This document shows positions 40,441 through 51,768 of a stretch of 64,000 nt of DNA, piece by piece (positions within the stretch are counted from its first letter, which is position 1; each line of letters begins with the position of its first letter). The notes beneath the pieces were generated by a model. It had not been told where the DNA came from and searched no databases. It worked only from the letters and a program-made list of their open reading frames with translations. The DNA comes from Cytidiella melzeri (lineage: Eukaryota > Basidiomycota > Agaricomycetes > Polyporales > Irpicaceae), in NCBI GenBank assembly GCA_022592445.1, contig JABYQR010000047.1:1-64000 (forward strand). Reading direction: 5' to 3'. The position numbers and the translations under genes are program-made.

Positions 40441-43026
40441 ATGTCGAGCAGACCCTTTGCTGAGTTCGCGAAGGGGTCGCAGGTGTTTAACGAAGGCCAA
40501 TGTTCATGTATGGTAATCGTGGCTTTGTGGCGTCAGCGCGTGACATGTGACTTTTGTGACAGTACGCGTCTTGTGGTCACGGTGCCGCCTGTACCAGTTG
40601 TCCATCATTCTCATGGCAAGTGTCGGCTCTACCTCGAATCTCTCAATCCTATCTGTTGTGCAGAATTATGCTTCGTCTGAAGCACTCCTGCAGCAGTCTC
40701 CCCATTTATTTTCCACAGATCCTGACGCGGTAGTGTCGACTCTAAAAGAACTCATCGACATAACGATGCACATGTCAGGTTCACTGAATGCTCACATCAC
40801 CCTTCCTCTTTCGAACCCCAAGCTATACTCACTACTCAGGCAAGAAACTGCTATTACGCACACTGTTCATAATGTACGCCATCTCCTCGTCGTTCATGAG
40901 CGTAGACAAAACTGATGCGCAGCGCTTAGGCTGCTTTGACAGTACAACAAACAGTTACTGCCTTACGCAAACGCGTAAACATTGTATACGGGGAAGACAT
41001 TCCTCCAGAAAAGTCTGCACTCATTGGGTGGTGCACTGCCCGCGTTGAAACTTGGGGTAGGTCGGCGGGCATGGAAGCGTTCAAGGAAGAAGAGCGGGAT
41101 GGGCGTATAACCATCATGCTCGGCGGAAAAGTTATCGTCATTGACATGGAACTCAGTGTGAACCGTTTGGACGTGCAAAGGCCCGTGCTGAGCGTCACGA
41201 GTGTGAAGACGTCGTTCGCTGTGCCCAACGGGACATCCTCTCCTGCTTCCTCGGGCTCCACTTCGTTGGACGGTTTCCTGACAGAAAATCTACGGGCATT
41301 CATTGCAGAAGTTCAAAGAGATCCAGAAGACCAGGATCCAGAAAAGGCAGCTCGCATCGGTGGAAGAATAGTAGATCATCTAACGTACTTGATGAAGATG
41401 GATCAGTTGGCATTACGTGAAGGCGACGCTGGCCTTCGCTGGTTCAACGGATGCGACACTCTGTCACTCGAATGCGAACGTTACTCTGCCGAAGAATGCG
41501 ATATTGTTGCGAAGTGAGCACATTGAGCCTATATCTGCCTTGTTTCTCACAGCTATCCCAAACGTCTCAGGGACTTGTCGTTGACCTCGGCGCCTCTAGA
41601 CATATTTCTAATGCGTGCACACGCACTTCCGTTACCATATCTTACCATCCCATCCCTGTCATTCCTCATCCACATGTCTCCCCAGGCGTACCTCACTGTC
41701 CTACGAGCCTCAGCGTCGGAAACCCACATCCCCGCCAGTCCCATTTTGCCGCAAGTGGATGTAGAATTTCAACACCTCCGTTCCTATGCTGGCGCACATC
41801 CAAGGAAATCTGGGATTGCGATAGCCTCGCTCGTTCTATGCTCAGGAGGTCCCAGAGTACCTCAGCCACCCGACGACCTATCTATGGATGCCTTGGCCAC
41901 GCGACCGACTTTTCCACTTGCCCCGTCTCCAAGCAGCTCAAGTTTCGGCTTTCCCATAGCTCATAGCCCAAATGGCGGCTATGAAGCAGAAGAGAGGTAC
42001 TTCCTGGACTTTACCGATAGCGGAAAATATCCAGGAGCTGTCATGAGCCAGACCAGAATGCATGAGATCGAGATGATACTCCACCCATTGGCGGGTATCG
42101 ACCAGATTAACAATGTCCAGCCGCTTATGTCCTTCGGTTCTGGAAGCTGGGTAGACTTACTGGTAAGTTTGCGATGGATAGAACGCATCTTGCGCACTTA
42201 CGTAGTTCTAGCTCAATCCTGGGGCGACGATGTCATCTGAGAGATACACTTCGCTATACGTGGGTACGCTGTCCCGACCGTTGCTTTGCCTCCCTCATGC
42301 GCCACACAACAGACCTCTCCGACATCCCTACATCCACCCCTCCAGCTCAAACTCACGGCGCCAGAAGAACCAGGATTTTTCCTTGAGAAAGTGCCTGTTC
42401 GTAACATGAAGGAAGTATGGGCAATTTTAGAGGTATTCCCGCGTTATTGTTGCGGAAGTCAATGTCCATGTTGAAGTTTCGTTAGGTTGTTCGAGAACAA
42501 TCCTGGATCAACGAGACGCTTCTCACGTGTCAGTGGGTTCCAGAGTTGTTGAACCCAGGAGTCCTTTCCTCTGAGCCTGGTGAGGGAGATGCAACAGAGG
42601 ATGAGCTACATGCTTTACTTGGAGGTACAGTCACATTTCATTCACGTCATACCTCTTTTGAATTTTTCTATCATGTGTATAATAGGCACCGTCGTCCCAA
42701 CGAGCATCCCAGTGAACGTCTACGTACCCGCTACACCTCCACATGATCCCATCTTTGACACAGACATCGACGTCATGACCATGGGCCAAAGCGGCCCTCA
42801 CAGAACGGCCAAGATTGTCATGACTTCGCCTGAGCAACCGCCTATATCTGGACTTGTTGAGATTACTGTAGCTCACGACTGCACTCGCCCTCGGGGGATT
42901 GCGCTCAGTATCAACGGCGCGATGGGCGCTGATTTGAGTATCGACACGTTGGAGGAGGTCTGCAGAAGAGGTGGTTTACTCGGTCTACCAGGTAGGGTAT
43001 GGGCGAAGGCACATCGATTGTCGTGA
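40441..43026 (+). CDS. MED1: Mediator complex subunit MED1
   Basis: Eight exons: 40441-40482, 40664-40873, 40930-41513, 41553-42162, 42212-42259, 42313-42432, 42486-42624, 42686-43026; 697 residues. Fungal Med1 features are KVIVIDMELSVNRLDVQRPVLSV, then SLDGFLTENLRAFIAEVQ, DPEKAARIGGRIVDHLTYLMKMDQLALREG, and the later ERYFLDF segment. MED1 belongs to the Mediator middle module linking activators to RNA polymerase II (family knowledge). The first intron (40483-40663, 181 bp) is long for this window and may hide a small exon, so the N-terminus is less certain. It converges on the BTB gene with 77 bp between stops. Confidence 0.82.
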
Positions 43027-43103
43027 GAGATACGAAGTACAGTGTCTAGTAGCATGCCTAGAATACTCAGCCTTACTCATGTTGAATTGTCCACTTTATG
43101 TTA

Positions 43104-44352
43104 TCAAAGAGCCCTTATCTTTCTGGCTAACGCGGACGTGCTTGTAGGCAAGACTATTTGCCGTGTTTTCATAGGCGTAAGTTTAGCGCTCAGTAAGGTT
43201 GTTAATGCTTCGCTTGCGTGAACGGCGCTCGTATCCAGCATGTTTCTCAATACCGCCGGCCATTGTTCTGTCACGGTCGAGTCGTAGAAATTGTCGCAGA
43301 GGTAAGTTAGCTCGTATTGAAGTACCTCTGGATATCTACAATGTCGATGACTGGGTATTAGGTTGTTGCGATGAAAACTTGTTCATGCTCACCTTGATGT
43401 AAAGATGGAGAAGGCTTCGCGGAAGATGATGCGAGGCAACAACCTTTCGCCGATTGCTACCAGCGCAAGTTCTCGGAGCTCCCTCAAGCCAAACTAACGA
43501 ATCTTGAGCATTGAGCTTATGTTCCTAGAAAGACGATGATTTAGAATGCGCACTTTATCGGCTATTCGGTACATGGACTTCGGAGAACATGCGGGAGCCA
43601 CGTCTGGATTTTGTAAGTTGCGAAGTAGCTTCTTGGTCTCAAGTCTACGTTTCGCGGGGTCCTCCGAGCGTAGCCTCAAGAAAGTGACTTTTCTAGTGTA
43701 AAGGTAGTATACGAGAGCACGCCATCTGGTATATTCAGTTGACTACTAATGCGTGCTTGCGAGGCATTGACAACTCACGTTAAAAACGCAGTGTCCCTGA
43801 TGATGACTTGCCGGCATTTGGAGCCAATGCCTTCAGTTAATGCAGGTACATCTCGATCTATAGTTTTTGGTACGTCAGCCGGGTCAGGGGAGTGCTGTAA
43901 AAGCCTCGCGGTACCTGTACATTCCGCAGGTGTACTATATCCCGCAACAACATCCTCATCATTGTCAGCCTCGGAATCCGTGTCGAGGTCGCTGTCAGAC
44001 TCGTAATCGTAGTCATTCGTGTATGTTTGTTCCTCCGGTGGGAATGAAGAGTAAAAGTTGGTGGTCCTCGCGGATTCAGAGAACCCAGTGGATAGTACTG
44101 AATGCAAAAATTTCATCAGCTGTTTATCAGTCAGTATATCGATGGTACCAGGTACTTACAGTGCTGAAAATACTCAGTGTCTTTCAAGATCAAGCTGATG
44201 CCGAATACCTCGAGAGGCTCGCAGACTCGAGTCACTGACGTAGCTGAATCGGGCTGACGAACCCGAATACGCTTGGAGAAAACCCAGAACTTGACATCAA
44301 CAGGTTGAGGCAAGCTAAGGGATAGCTTCAAGGCTGTTTCGGTTATCGTCAT
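43104..44352 (-). CDS. BTB/POZ-like domain protein with acidic insert
   Basis: Five exons: 44160-44352, 43779-44097, 43554-43725, 43393-43493, 43104-43335; 338 residues. The order is VKFWVFSKRI, then HLLSTGFSES formed by splicing, an acidic run YESDSDLDTDSEADNDEDV, then VIIRDTAFLTWRALVYYLYTRKVTF, then SPKSMYRIADKFGLRELRELAL. The YLYT and MYRLADK-type wordings are those of BTB folds in Agaricomycete proteins. The acidic insert splits the BTB fold. Such proteins can be Cul3 adaptors; that is inference. In-frame ATGs upstream (44391) exist. No catalytic domain. Confidence 0.65.
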
Positions 44353-44870
44353 CGTCGCAGTCGGCTGTGTGTGGTGATTGAGCCAGCCCAAGAGGCAAGT
44401 ATGAGAAGAAGGGTAAGAGAGTGGCGCTCAGTTGAGTCAAACACGTTGTAACTTGAAGGCTAGCGCGTCTCAGAAGATTATGTCTGCAGACAACGTACAG
44501 GAGCCTGTCAGAGAGCAGTGCATAGCGGGCCTTGAGTAGCTTGGAAGGAAAAATGACCGCCACAAGCTTAAAGGTGAACTTTGCTCGTGTAGTTTATCTT
44601 AACTTAAGAAATCGAGCATTGTGGCGTTCGTGGTTTACATAGCTCCTGAATGCGTCCATTAAAGCGGAGGTGAACCCTCTCTAAGAGAATTGAATCGCGA
44701 AACCGACGGGCTTGGAATAGACTCGGAGATGCGTCCGGCTGCGACAAAGCAGAGACGTGCACACAGGGCTGTGTGTAATAGGGACGGTGCTTGTCTAAAT
44801 CATCGCATACGATTCTTCAATGAGAGTATGAGCTTTCCCATCTCGAGGGGAGATATCACATTCAAAAGGC
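44353..44870. other. Intergenic, BTB promoter and P450 3' end
   Basis: 518 bp. A frame on the minus strand at 44315-44563 overlaps the BTB start region but has no family signal. Nothing else seen. Confidence 0.5.
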
Positions 44871-46982
44871 TTAGGATGGCTTGAAACGCACCATCCAATT
44901 AGTGGATCCCTCCAAGTACGGTTCATATTCAATAACGAACCTTGACAAGCCGACCTCAAACTGGATTTTCGGGTCGATCGGGCGACCTTCTGCGTCTTTC
45001 GCCTTGTTTATGTTGAACACCGCGAGGATACGCGCAAAGGCAAGCCACAGAGTGGCATCGGCGAGATGCCGTCCGGGACAGATTCTTCATAGCATGAGTG
45101 CATAGTATATTCACATCCATAAGGATGCATCATACCTGCGGCCCCATCCAAACACTGCATTGAGAGGGAACTTCTCACCAGCGCCCTCTGGTTTAGGTAG
45201 AAAGCGTTCCGGCTTGTATACTCTCGGTTCGTGATACTTGTCCTCTTCGCACGTCAAACTCCTGGAAGTATACTCAGCGACTAGCGCAGAACTATGTTAT
45301 TGAGTACGCACCTTGCATTGGCCACGATAATTGCGCCTTTGGGGATCAGCATTCCTTCGTAGTAGTCGTCGGCCATGTTTTTGTGAGGCACACCCGGAGG
45401 TATGACTGGCTGCCATCTGAGGTATAGAAATCAACTTATGCAACTTCAGCGAAGTCTATGAGCTGACAATACCTCATTGTTTCGTATAGAACACATTCTA
45501 CATATGGTAGAGCTTGGCGATCCTCGTATTCGGGGAGTCGATCTCGTCCCACCACCTTGTCGATCTCGTCCTGTGCTCTTGCTTGCACGTGGGGATTGAG
45601 CAGCATGCACGCAGCGAAGGTGGTGAGCGAATGCCACGTCTGCAAAAAATAAGCATAGATCGGCCAGTTCTGCCACAGGTGACTCCCACCGTATCAGTTC
45701 CTCCTAGAAGACACTTGAGTTGAGGAAGCACGTTCGGCACCAGAACAAGCTTACCTCCAACGATTTGTGAACATGCCAATGTCGGCAGCCGGTGTGCATC
45801 AGGGTTCTCTCGGTCCTCTTCAGACATTGCCTCGAATTGTTGTAACATGATCGAAAAGGGCGCATTCCCTGATGCCTAGGCAATCTGAGCCTTGGCATGT
45901 TTATGAGCAGGCAGCGCTCACCAGCTCTTCCATGAACTTTTCGTATGGAGAGTGTATGATGTTGTGAAGGATAGGCTTTGCTCCTAAGAAAGATGGACTC
46001 CCGTGAGACAGGCGTTGATTCTTCATGTAATTTCGACATACCTTCAATATACTTTATGAACCATGCACCTGGGAACCACGCCGGCAATTTGTCGCCTGAG
46101 AGCCAGTGTCACTTCCTAAGAGCTTCGATATGGTGAGCAAGGCTTCACTTACAAAATGGGAATACATCCAGAAGAGACGGTCTGGCAGATACTTGTACAA
46201 GCGTGCCAAGATCTCCGGCGAGATGGACAAATGGATCATCGAGAGTCTTTATACGAATGCCGTATGTCGCAGCGAGGACAATTCCTATCGAAGCACTGTG
46301 AAGAAAATTAGTGAGAAAACATTATTATTGAGGGTCTTGCAGGTATACAGACCGGTGCATCACTCGTTCAAAATCCTGTGGGTTGTCTAGCAACCCTCTT
46401 AACATAATATTGACTTCTTCGTTCTGGTATCGCACAAACGCAGGTAAGGCACTCTTCTGCATCGTCGAATGAAATAATTTCTTCTGGTAGTTGAATTCAG
46501 GGGTCCCATAACGAGCAAACAGAAGGCCGCCTTTCCAGCCGATCCTGATTGAGCGATATATAGCGAAACTCGACCACGGGTGTCGAACTCGGTCAGGCTC
46601 ACCTATCAAAGATAGGAAACGGTGGACGATCGCTATACTGAGCGCTACGCTTCTCCAAAAGTTCCGTTGCCGCCTTCTCGCTGTTCAGCACGACGATCGT
46701 CTGGCCGAGTACGCGCAGCGAGAATACGTCCCCTGTCATGCACCCCAGGATGAGTTCCGGTTTTCTTCTTACAATGGACATAAAAGCATCACCGTATTTG
46801 CGAGCCCATTTACGAAAGACCTCATCCCTATCACTCTTACGTGGGAATATTCGTAGATGGCCTATGATAGGATCCGCCGGTGGTCCAGGGGGGAGAGGCG
46901 GGCCTTTACGTCTGGTGAAGATCATTGCGAAGATCGTAGCAAACATCAAGATGCCAACGACAATACTCGCGGCGCTGCTCAT
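44871..46982 (-). CDS. Cytochrome P450, tandem copy A
   Basis: Eleven exons: 46603-46982, 46353-46544, 46153-46295, 46042-46095, 45922-45983, 45755-45875, 45690-45703, 45473-45639, 45312-45416, 45136-45261, 44871-45084; 525 residues. It has an N-terminal membrane anchor (ASIVVGILMFATIFAMIF), the Pro hinge PPLPPGPP, the I-helix GGTDTTWH (split by a 14-bp exon), ExxR as ETMR, PERF, and heme-binding FGWGRRICPGR. All key residues are present, so it should be an active microsomal monooxygenase. The wording (GHLRIFP, WARKYGD) fits the large CYP64/CYP5037-type group of basidiomycetes, but I do not assign a CYP number. Substrate unknown. Confidence 0.92.
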
Positions 46983-47518
46983 CGTCGACTAAAACCAGCC
47001 TTTGAGTTGGTTTGGGGGAATACTGGAAGTCGAGTTAGTAACAACGATTCTGACTTCAGACAAACACTCACCACACTTGACTTAAAACCATCGCAGGTCT
47101 CAGTAAGGGTGTGGGAATATTGACCCACCTTCACAGCTAGGGTTTGAATGCGTTCGGCGTAGCTTCATTAAAATGCTGATAGAAGCATTGCTCGCATTGA
47201 AATCTCTACTTGCGTGGCTGTTGTTACGTGTTGTTCACAGGGCTAGTATTCTGGCAGATCTAGTAGCCGTGGCCAGGTGGTGCCCTGCTATTCTGTACGA
47301 AGCTACAAAGTCCACGACCTTCGCAAGATGCGCCGTTGATTTGCCCTTCCACGAACATAAGAAGATTTTTTGTTGTTGTTAGAGTTATGAACTACGCAGT
47401 CTGAGTTTGTCACAGGGCAAGCTTCGATTCATACCGTGGAATAGACCGCGAGCAATTCCAATAGCGTAGGTATGAGTACCGCATGACTGTTCGTGATAAG
47501 TGTGGAGACTGTTGAAGC
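46983..47518. other. Intergenic between the two P450 genes
   Basis: 536 bp holding the promoter of copy A and 3' flank of copy B. A 69-codon hydrophobic frame at 47173-47382 (+) is unsupported. No repeat seen. Confidence 0.5.
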
Positions 47519-49696
47519 TCATGAGGTTTCGGCATCCAGATAACTTTGTTGAGTGACGAGCACAGCTTGCTCATCTCGTGGGCGGATTTCGCACAGAAAA
47601 GGCAATGGATGTCTACGCATTGGATGTGAGAGAATTGTCTGTGTAAAATGGAAACTGCAGCTTACCTGGTTAAGCCGGTTACGAAGGTGAGATTTGTGTC
47701 AACAAAAGCGCCTCCAGCGTCCTTCGCTTTCGTGATATTAAAGACTGAAAGCATGCGAGCGATTCCAAGCCATAAGCTGCGTTCAGCTAAATGACGGCCA
47801 GGGCATATACTGTTCAATTGTAGCGCCATGAACTACGGTAACTGAGATGTACTACGCAATGACTCACCGACGGCCCCATCCGAATACTGCATTCATTGGG
47901 AAGGTCTCGCCACCTCCGTCAGGCTTTGGAAGGAATCGTTCTGGTTTGTATAGAAGCGGTTCATGGAAGTTGTGTGCATTCCATGTCATACCCCTAAAGC
48001 GTACATCAAGCGAGAACAGATCCACGACATAAGAGGGACGCACCTAGTGTTGGCAATGATAGTTGATCCTTTGGGTATGAGCATATCCTCGTAACAATCA
48101 TCCGCTGTACTCATGTGGGGGATGCCTAGAGGTACAACGGGCTGCCACCTGCAAACGTAATCAGTAAAAGTATAAGACCAGGTTGGAAGGGCATGAAATA
48201 GGACCTCATGGTTTCGTGCACAACGCATTGCACATATGGCAATGCATCTCGATCTTCAAAACCTGGTAGTCGGTCACGTCCAACCACGCTGTCGATTTCG
48301 GCCTGTGCCTTTGACTGTACTTCGGGGTTGAGCATCACAGCGACAATGAACATTACGAGGGTGTGCCAAGTCTACTAGGCAATCAGAGACAGATGCTTGC
48401 CATTGGCAGCCAGACATACGAACCGTGTCTGTGGCACCTGTTCGCGGGTCAGTCAATGGCGCAAAAAAACGGCCGTGAACGTTTGCGGCACACCTATGAA
48501 CATCTGTGAGCATACCAGCTTGAGGTCTAGCAGTTGCTCGTCGTTTCCTCCTTTTCGCATCAGATCGTCCAGCTGCTCTGAGAAGAAAGAAGCTTGCAAG
48601 GTGCCTGTAGACTGAGCGAAAACCACGTGAGCAGGAGAATTATATCTAATGAGAGAAAAACCGTGCAGCCGATTCTTGTGTGTTCCTGTAAGGGTCTTCG
48701 TATAATTTCTTGAATATGGGCGTAATCCCTACAAGAAACAATCAGATCATAATAATTCCAGCTACTAGCTATGGCGTACGTTCTATGTAGTTGATGAACC
48801 ACGCTCCAGGGAGCCAAGATGGGAGTTTAGCAACTGTACGCAATCGATATCAAGTGTACACTTTCAGCAGTCACAGGGTCCATACAGTGAAGAGATATGT
48901 CAAGTAAGCTTGGGCGGGTGACGGCGTGCATCTCCTTGCCAAACTCTGCAGCTGTCTTGAAGTACTCGTCGTTATATGACCGTATACGATGCCCATATGT
49001 TACGGTCGTGATAACTCCTGTCGAATAGCTATATTTGTGTTCATTTCCTGTTTACTTCGAATCACTCTGGCACTCACCGTTGCAGAGCCATATCGAACAT
49101 CTTCGGATTATCCAAGAGGCCTTTCAGTAGGACGACGGATTCTCGCGCCATGATATGTTGGTACGATGGAACAATTTCTTTTGACAGTCCTAGATGGAGC
49201 AGCTTACGGTGCTGAATGAGTTTCCGGTCGTACTGCAGAAAAAGCGTCGCGCCTCCGTAACTAGAGCTGGCACCAGAGCATAAGAGGGAAATCATATGTG
49301 AGTGGATACTTACCACTGGACGAGGGGGACGGCTGCGCGATCGCTGTTCTGAATGCTACGTTTATCAAGGATTTCCGAAGCAGCTCTTTCGCTGTTAAGG
49401 ACGATGATAGTCTTGCCGAGTACCTGGAATGACATTATTTCACCTGCAATCAAGACGTGCTCAATACGCTATAGCCAAGGTAGATTCGCTTGACCCTCAC
49501 CGTACTTCAGGGACCATTCGTGAAAGGCTTCCGGTGCACTGTTCGAATCTGGTTTGATACGCAGATGTCCGATGATAGGGTCTGAAGGTGGGCCAGGTGG
49601 AAGCGGCGACGAGTTATTGGATCGCTTGTAGATGTAGCGTAGCATACATGCGCCCAGTACAGCGCCACAGACGATACGAGTCGATATAGAGCTCAT
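47519..49696 (-). CDS. Cytochrome P450, tandem copy B, with an atypical GC splice donor
   Basis: Thirteen exons: 49501-49696, 49314-49443, 49078-49260, 48886-49028, 48780-48833, 48667-48728, 48494-48611, 48424-48437, 48205-48371, 48044-48148, 47868-47993, 47666-47809, 47519-47612; 511 residues. It has a membrane anchor, SPLPPGPPSDP, GATDTTWH, ETMR, PERF and FGWGRRICPGR, so all P450 motifs are kept. Exons of 143, 54, 62, 14, 167, 105 and 126 bp match copy A exactly. The frame holds only if the 62-bp exon ends before GCACGG, where copy A has GTGAGC. A nearby GT (CG|GTTTTT) breaks the frame. The gene may therefore be spliced weakly through a GC donor, or be at an early stage of decay. Confidence 0.82.
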
Positions 49697-50185
49697 TGTA
49701 CGCTCGAGGCGGGGTACCAGAGAGAAGGATGAGACAAGTTGACTGCAGATACGTACCAACCGCGACTTCTAGAGCCGAATGGCTTTCTTTTCCTGTGCAA
49801 ACGAATGCAGAACAAGGGGAGACCATTACAGGGCCTATCGCTGTCAACGGTACCAATACGAGGTCAACCTAGATTGCAGCTTCTGATTTACGGCTGTCCG
49901 TCGCGGCCTATAGAGCCAGTGGCCATGACGCGTGGTAGATGAGACGACGATGGTCACAATGCCGTTGTAGATATGTGGATAGCGATATGAGCGTATACGT
50001 ACGCTCGTCAACCAGCCTGCAGCTCAACGTTGTAGTGGTGTCAAAAAATATATCGAGATTCGAGAGGCTGAGATCAAATAATACTCCCACGTGAGCACGG
50101 CGCTTATACCACTTACGAGACTGATTCTGCTTGGCACTGGCAGGTTCTTCTTCGACGGACAAGTCGTTCAGCAGTCAGGACGACT
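49697..50185. promoter_or_regulatory. Shared upstream region of P450 copy B and ILV6
   Basis: 489 bp between divergent starts. It must carry both promoters. No clear operator or repeat could be named. Confidence 0.4.
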
Positions 50186-51347
50186 ATGGCTACCTACGTC
50201 GCCCTCCGTGCTCGCTTAGCAGCAAGAACTCTAAGTGCTCGTACTTTCTCCACAAGCTTGCGGCTGCTTAATGACTCAGAACATGTCCCTAAACCTCCCC
50301 GACCAATTGACGACTCAACCTCTGCTCTCGATTATAAAACAGTGCATAGGGCACGGCCACCACCACTGCCTGCCATGGACCTGCCACGCTCAAGGTCTGC
50401 AGAGGAGGCTGTGACGAATATCTTATACAACACTCCTCCTCCTAGCCTGCAACCATTCAAGAAGTGAGTCATAATACCTATTTTCAACGTATACTCCCTA
50501 ATTTCCGTATCAGACATATCTTAAATTGTTTAGTCCAAAACGAACCAGGAGTTCTTTCCCGCGTCTCCGGTATTCTAGCAGGCAGAGGGTTCAACATTGA
50601 TTCGTTAGTTGTCTGTCGCACGGAAATCCGTGACTTGAGTCGAATGTGCATAGTTCTTCGTGGTCAGGACGGAGTGGTAGAGCAAGCACGGAGGCAATTG
50701 GAGGATCTGGTAAGCTATCACCCACAAATTCTGAGTAATACTTATCGACATGCCTTAGGTTCCTGTATGGGCAGTCCTGGACTACACCGCTACTAACTGT
50801 ATTCAACGCGAATTACTCCTGGCCAAAGTGTCCATCCTTGGCCCTGACTACGTTGAGGATCAATACCACGGCGGACCCACTCATGAGCCTCGTCGGAAGA
50901 TAGAACGGGAAGTCAACTTAGTGCACCAGTTTGAACGCAGTGGACACACACAGGCGTCGCCGGAGCAGGATACCACTTCGAGTCTCGCACCTCTGACTCC
51001 CACTGAACTCCTGCGTCTCAGGAACGAACACCTCCGGTCAATACACGTTCTGGCAGAGCAGTTCGGTGCTCGACTTGTAGACGTTAGCGAGAATAGCGTC
51101 ATCGTGGAGATGAGTGGGAAGACATCCAAGGTTGAGGCATTCCTCGCCCTTCTAAAACCTTACGGACTTCTAGAGTCTGCTAGGACTGGTGAGTAATATA
51201 TGACATGGGCTTGAAAATCATCCATACTGACGTAACTCAATAGGTCTCATGGCTATGCCACGTTCACCTTTCAAAAAACCTGACGATGCGGAGGACGTTG
51301 CAGAAGCAGGCGGCGCTGTAGACATGAGCCTCTTGCCTCCCGGCTGA
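50186..51347 (+). CDS. ILV6: Acetolactate synthase regulatory (small) subunit, mitochondrial
   Basis: Four exons: 50186-50463, 50514-50709, 50759-51188, 51244-51347; 335 residues. The first 35 residues are Arg/Ser/Ala-rich with no acids (ARLAARTLSARTFSTSLR), a mitochondrial import signal. The first ACT domain begins LNCLVQNEPGVLSRVSGILAGRGFNIDSL, the hallmark of IlvH/Ilv6, followed by LEDLVPVWAVLDYT. The C-terminal part contains LAEQFGARLVDVSENSVIVEMSG and LLKPYGLLESARTG. The small subunit activates the catalytic subunit Ilv2 and confers valine feedback (family knowledge). It catalyses nothing alone; the pathway is valine, leucine and isoleucine synthesis. Confidence 0.96.
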
Positions 51348-51768
51348 GCCAGCTGTTCTCGGGACATCCTGATTCTGCCTTTCTTATATCAGAAACTATG
51401 TACACATGAGATCTATTACTGCCCAATCTATCGTGCTATCCATACGATCGTGTCTAAAGGCGAGAGATGATATATCTTTGACAGTTACCTAGACGGACAC
51501 ATTCATAACCAACCATGAAACCGAATTGCAATTGGGTGATTATAGTGATAAAATTATGCAAGAGAATGGATATCACAGAGCAGATAATTGAACCAGAGAC
51601 AGATATGCGACGAAAACGACTTGATGAACTGATATAAAGACATTGTTCAAAACGAGAGTCTGTCCATGTGCTACGTATATACCCAGAACAGAAGAATAGA
51701 ATACAGTGGTATATTGACTGCTATGTGGTGTTTGTACAACTGCGATTATGAGTGCGATGAGCGCTATT
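51348..51768. other. Convergent intergenic region between ILV6 and PDK1
   Basis: 421 bp of AT-richer 3' flank shared by two converging genes. Nothing else seen. Confidence 0.5.

Noticed and set aside
44871..51347. Biosynthetic gene cluster built on the P450 pair
   Set aside because: Neighbours are a BTB protein, ILV6 and a PDK1 kinase. No terpene synthase, PKS, NRPS or transporter is present, and the SDR array is about 9 kb away with housekeeping genes between.
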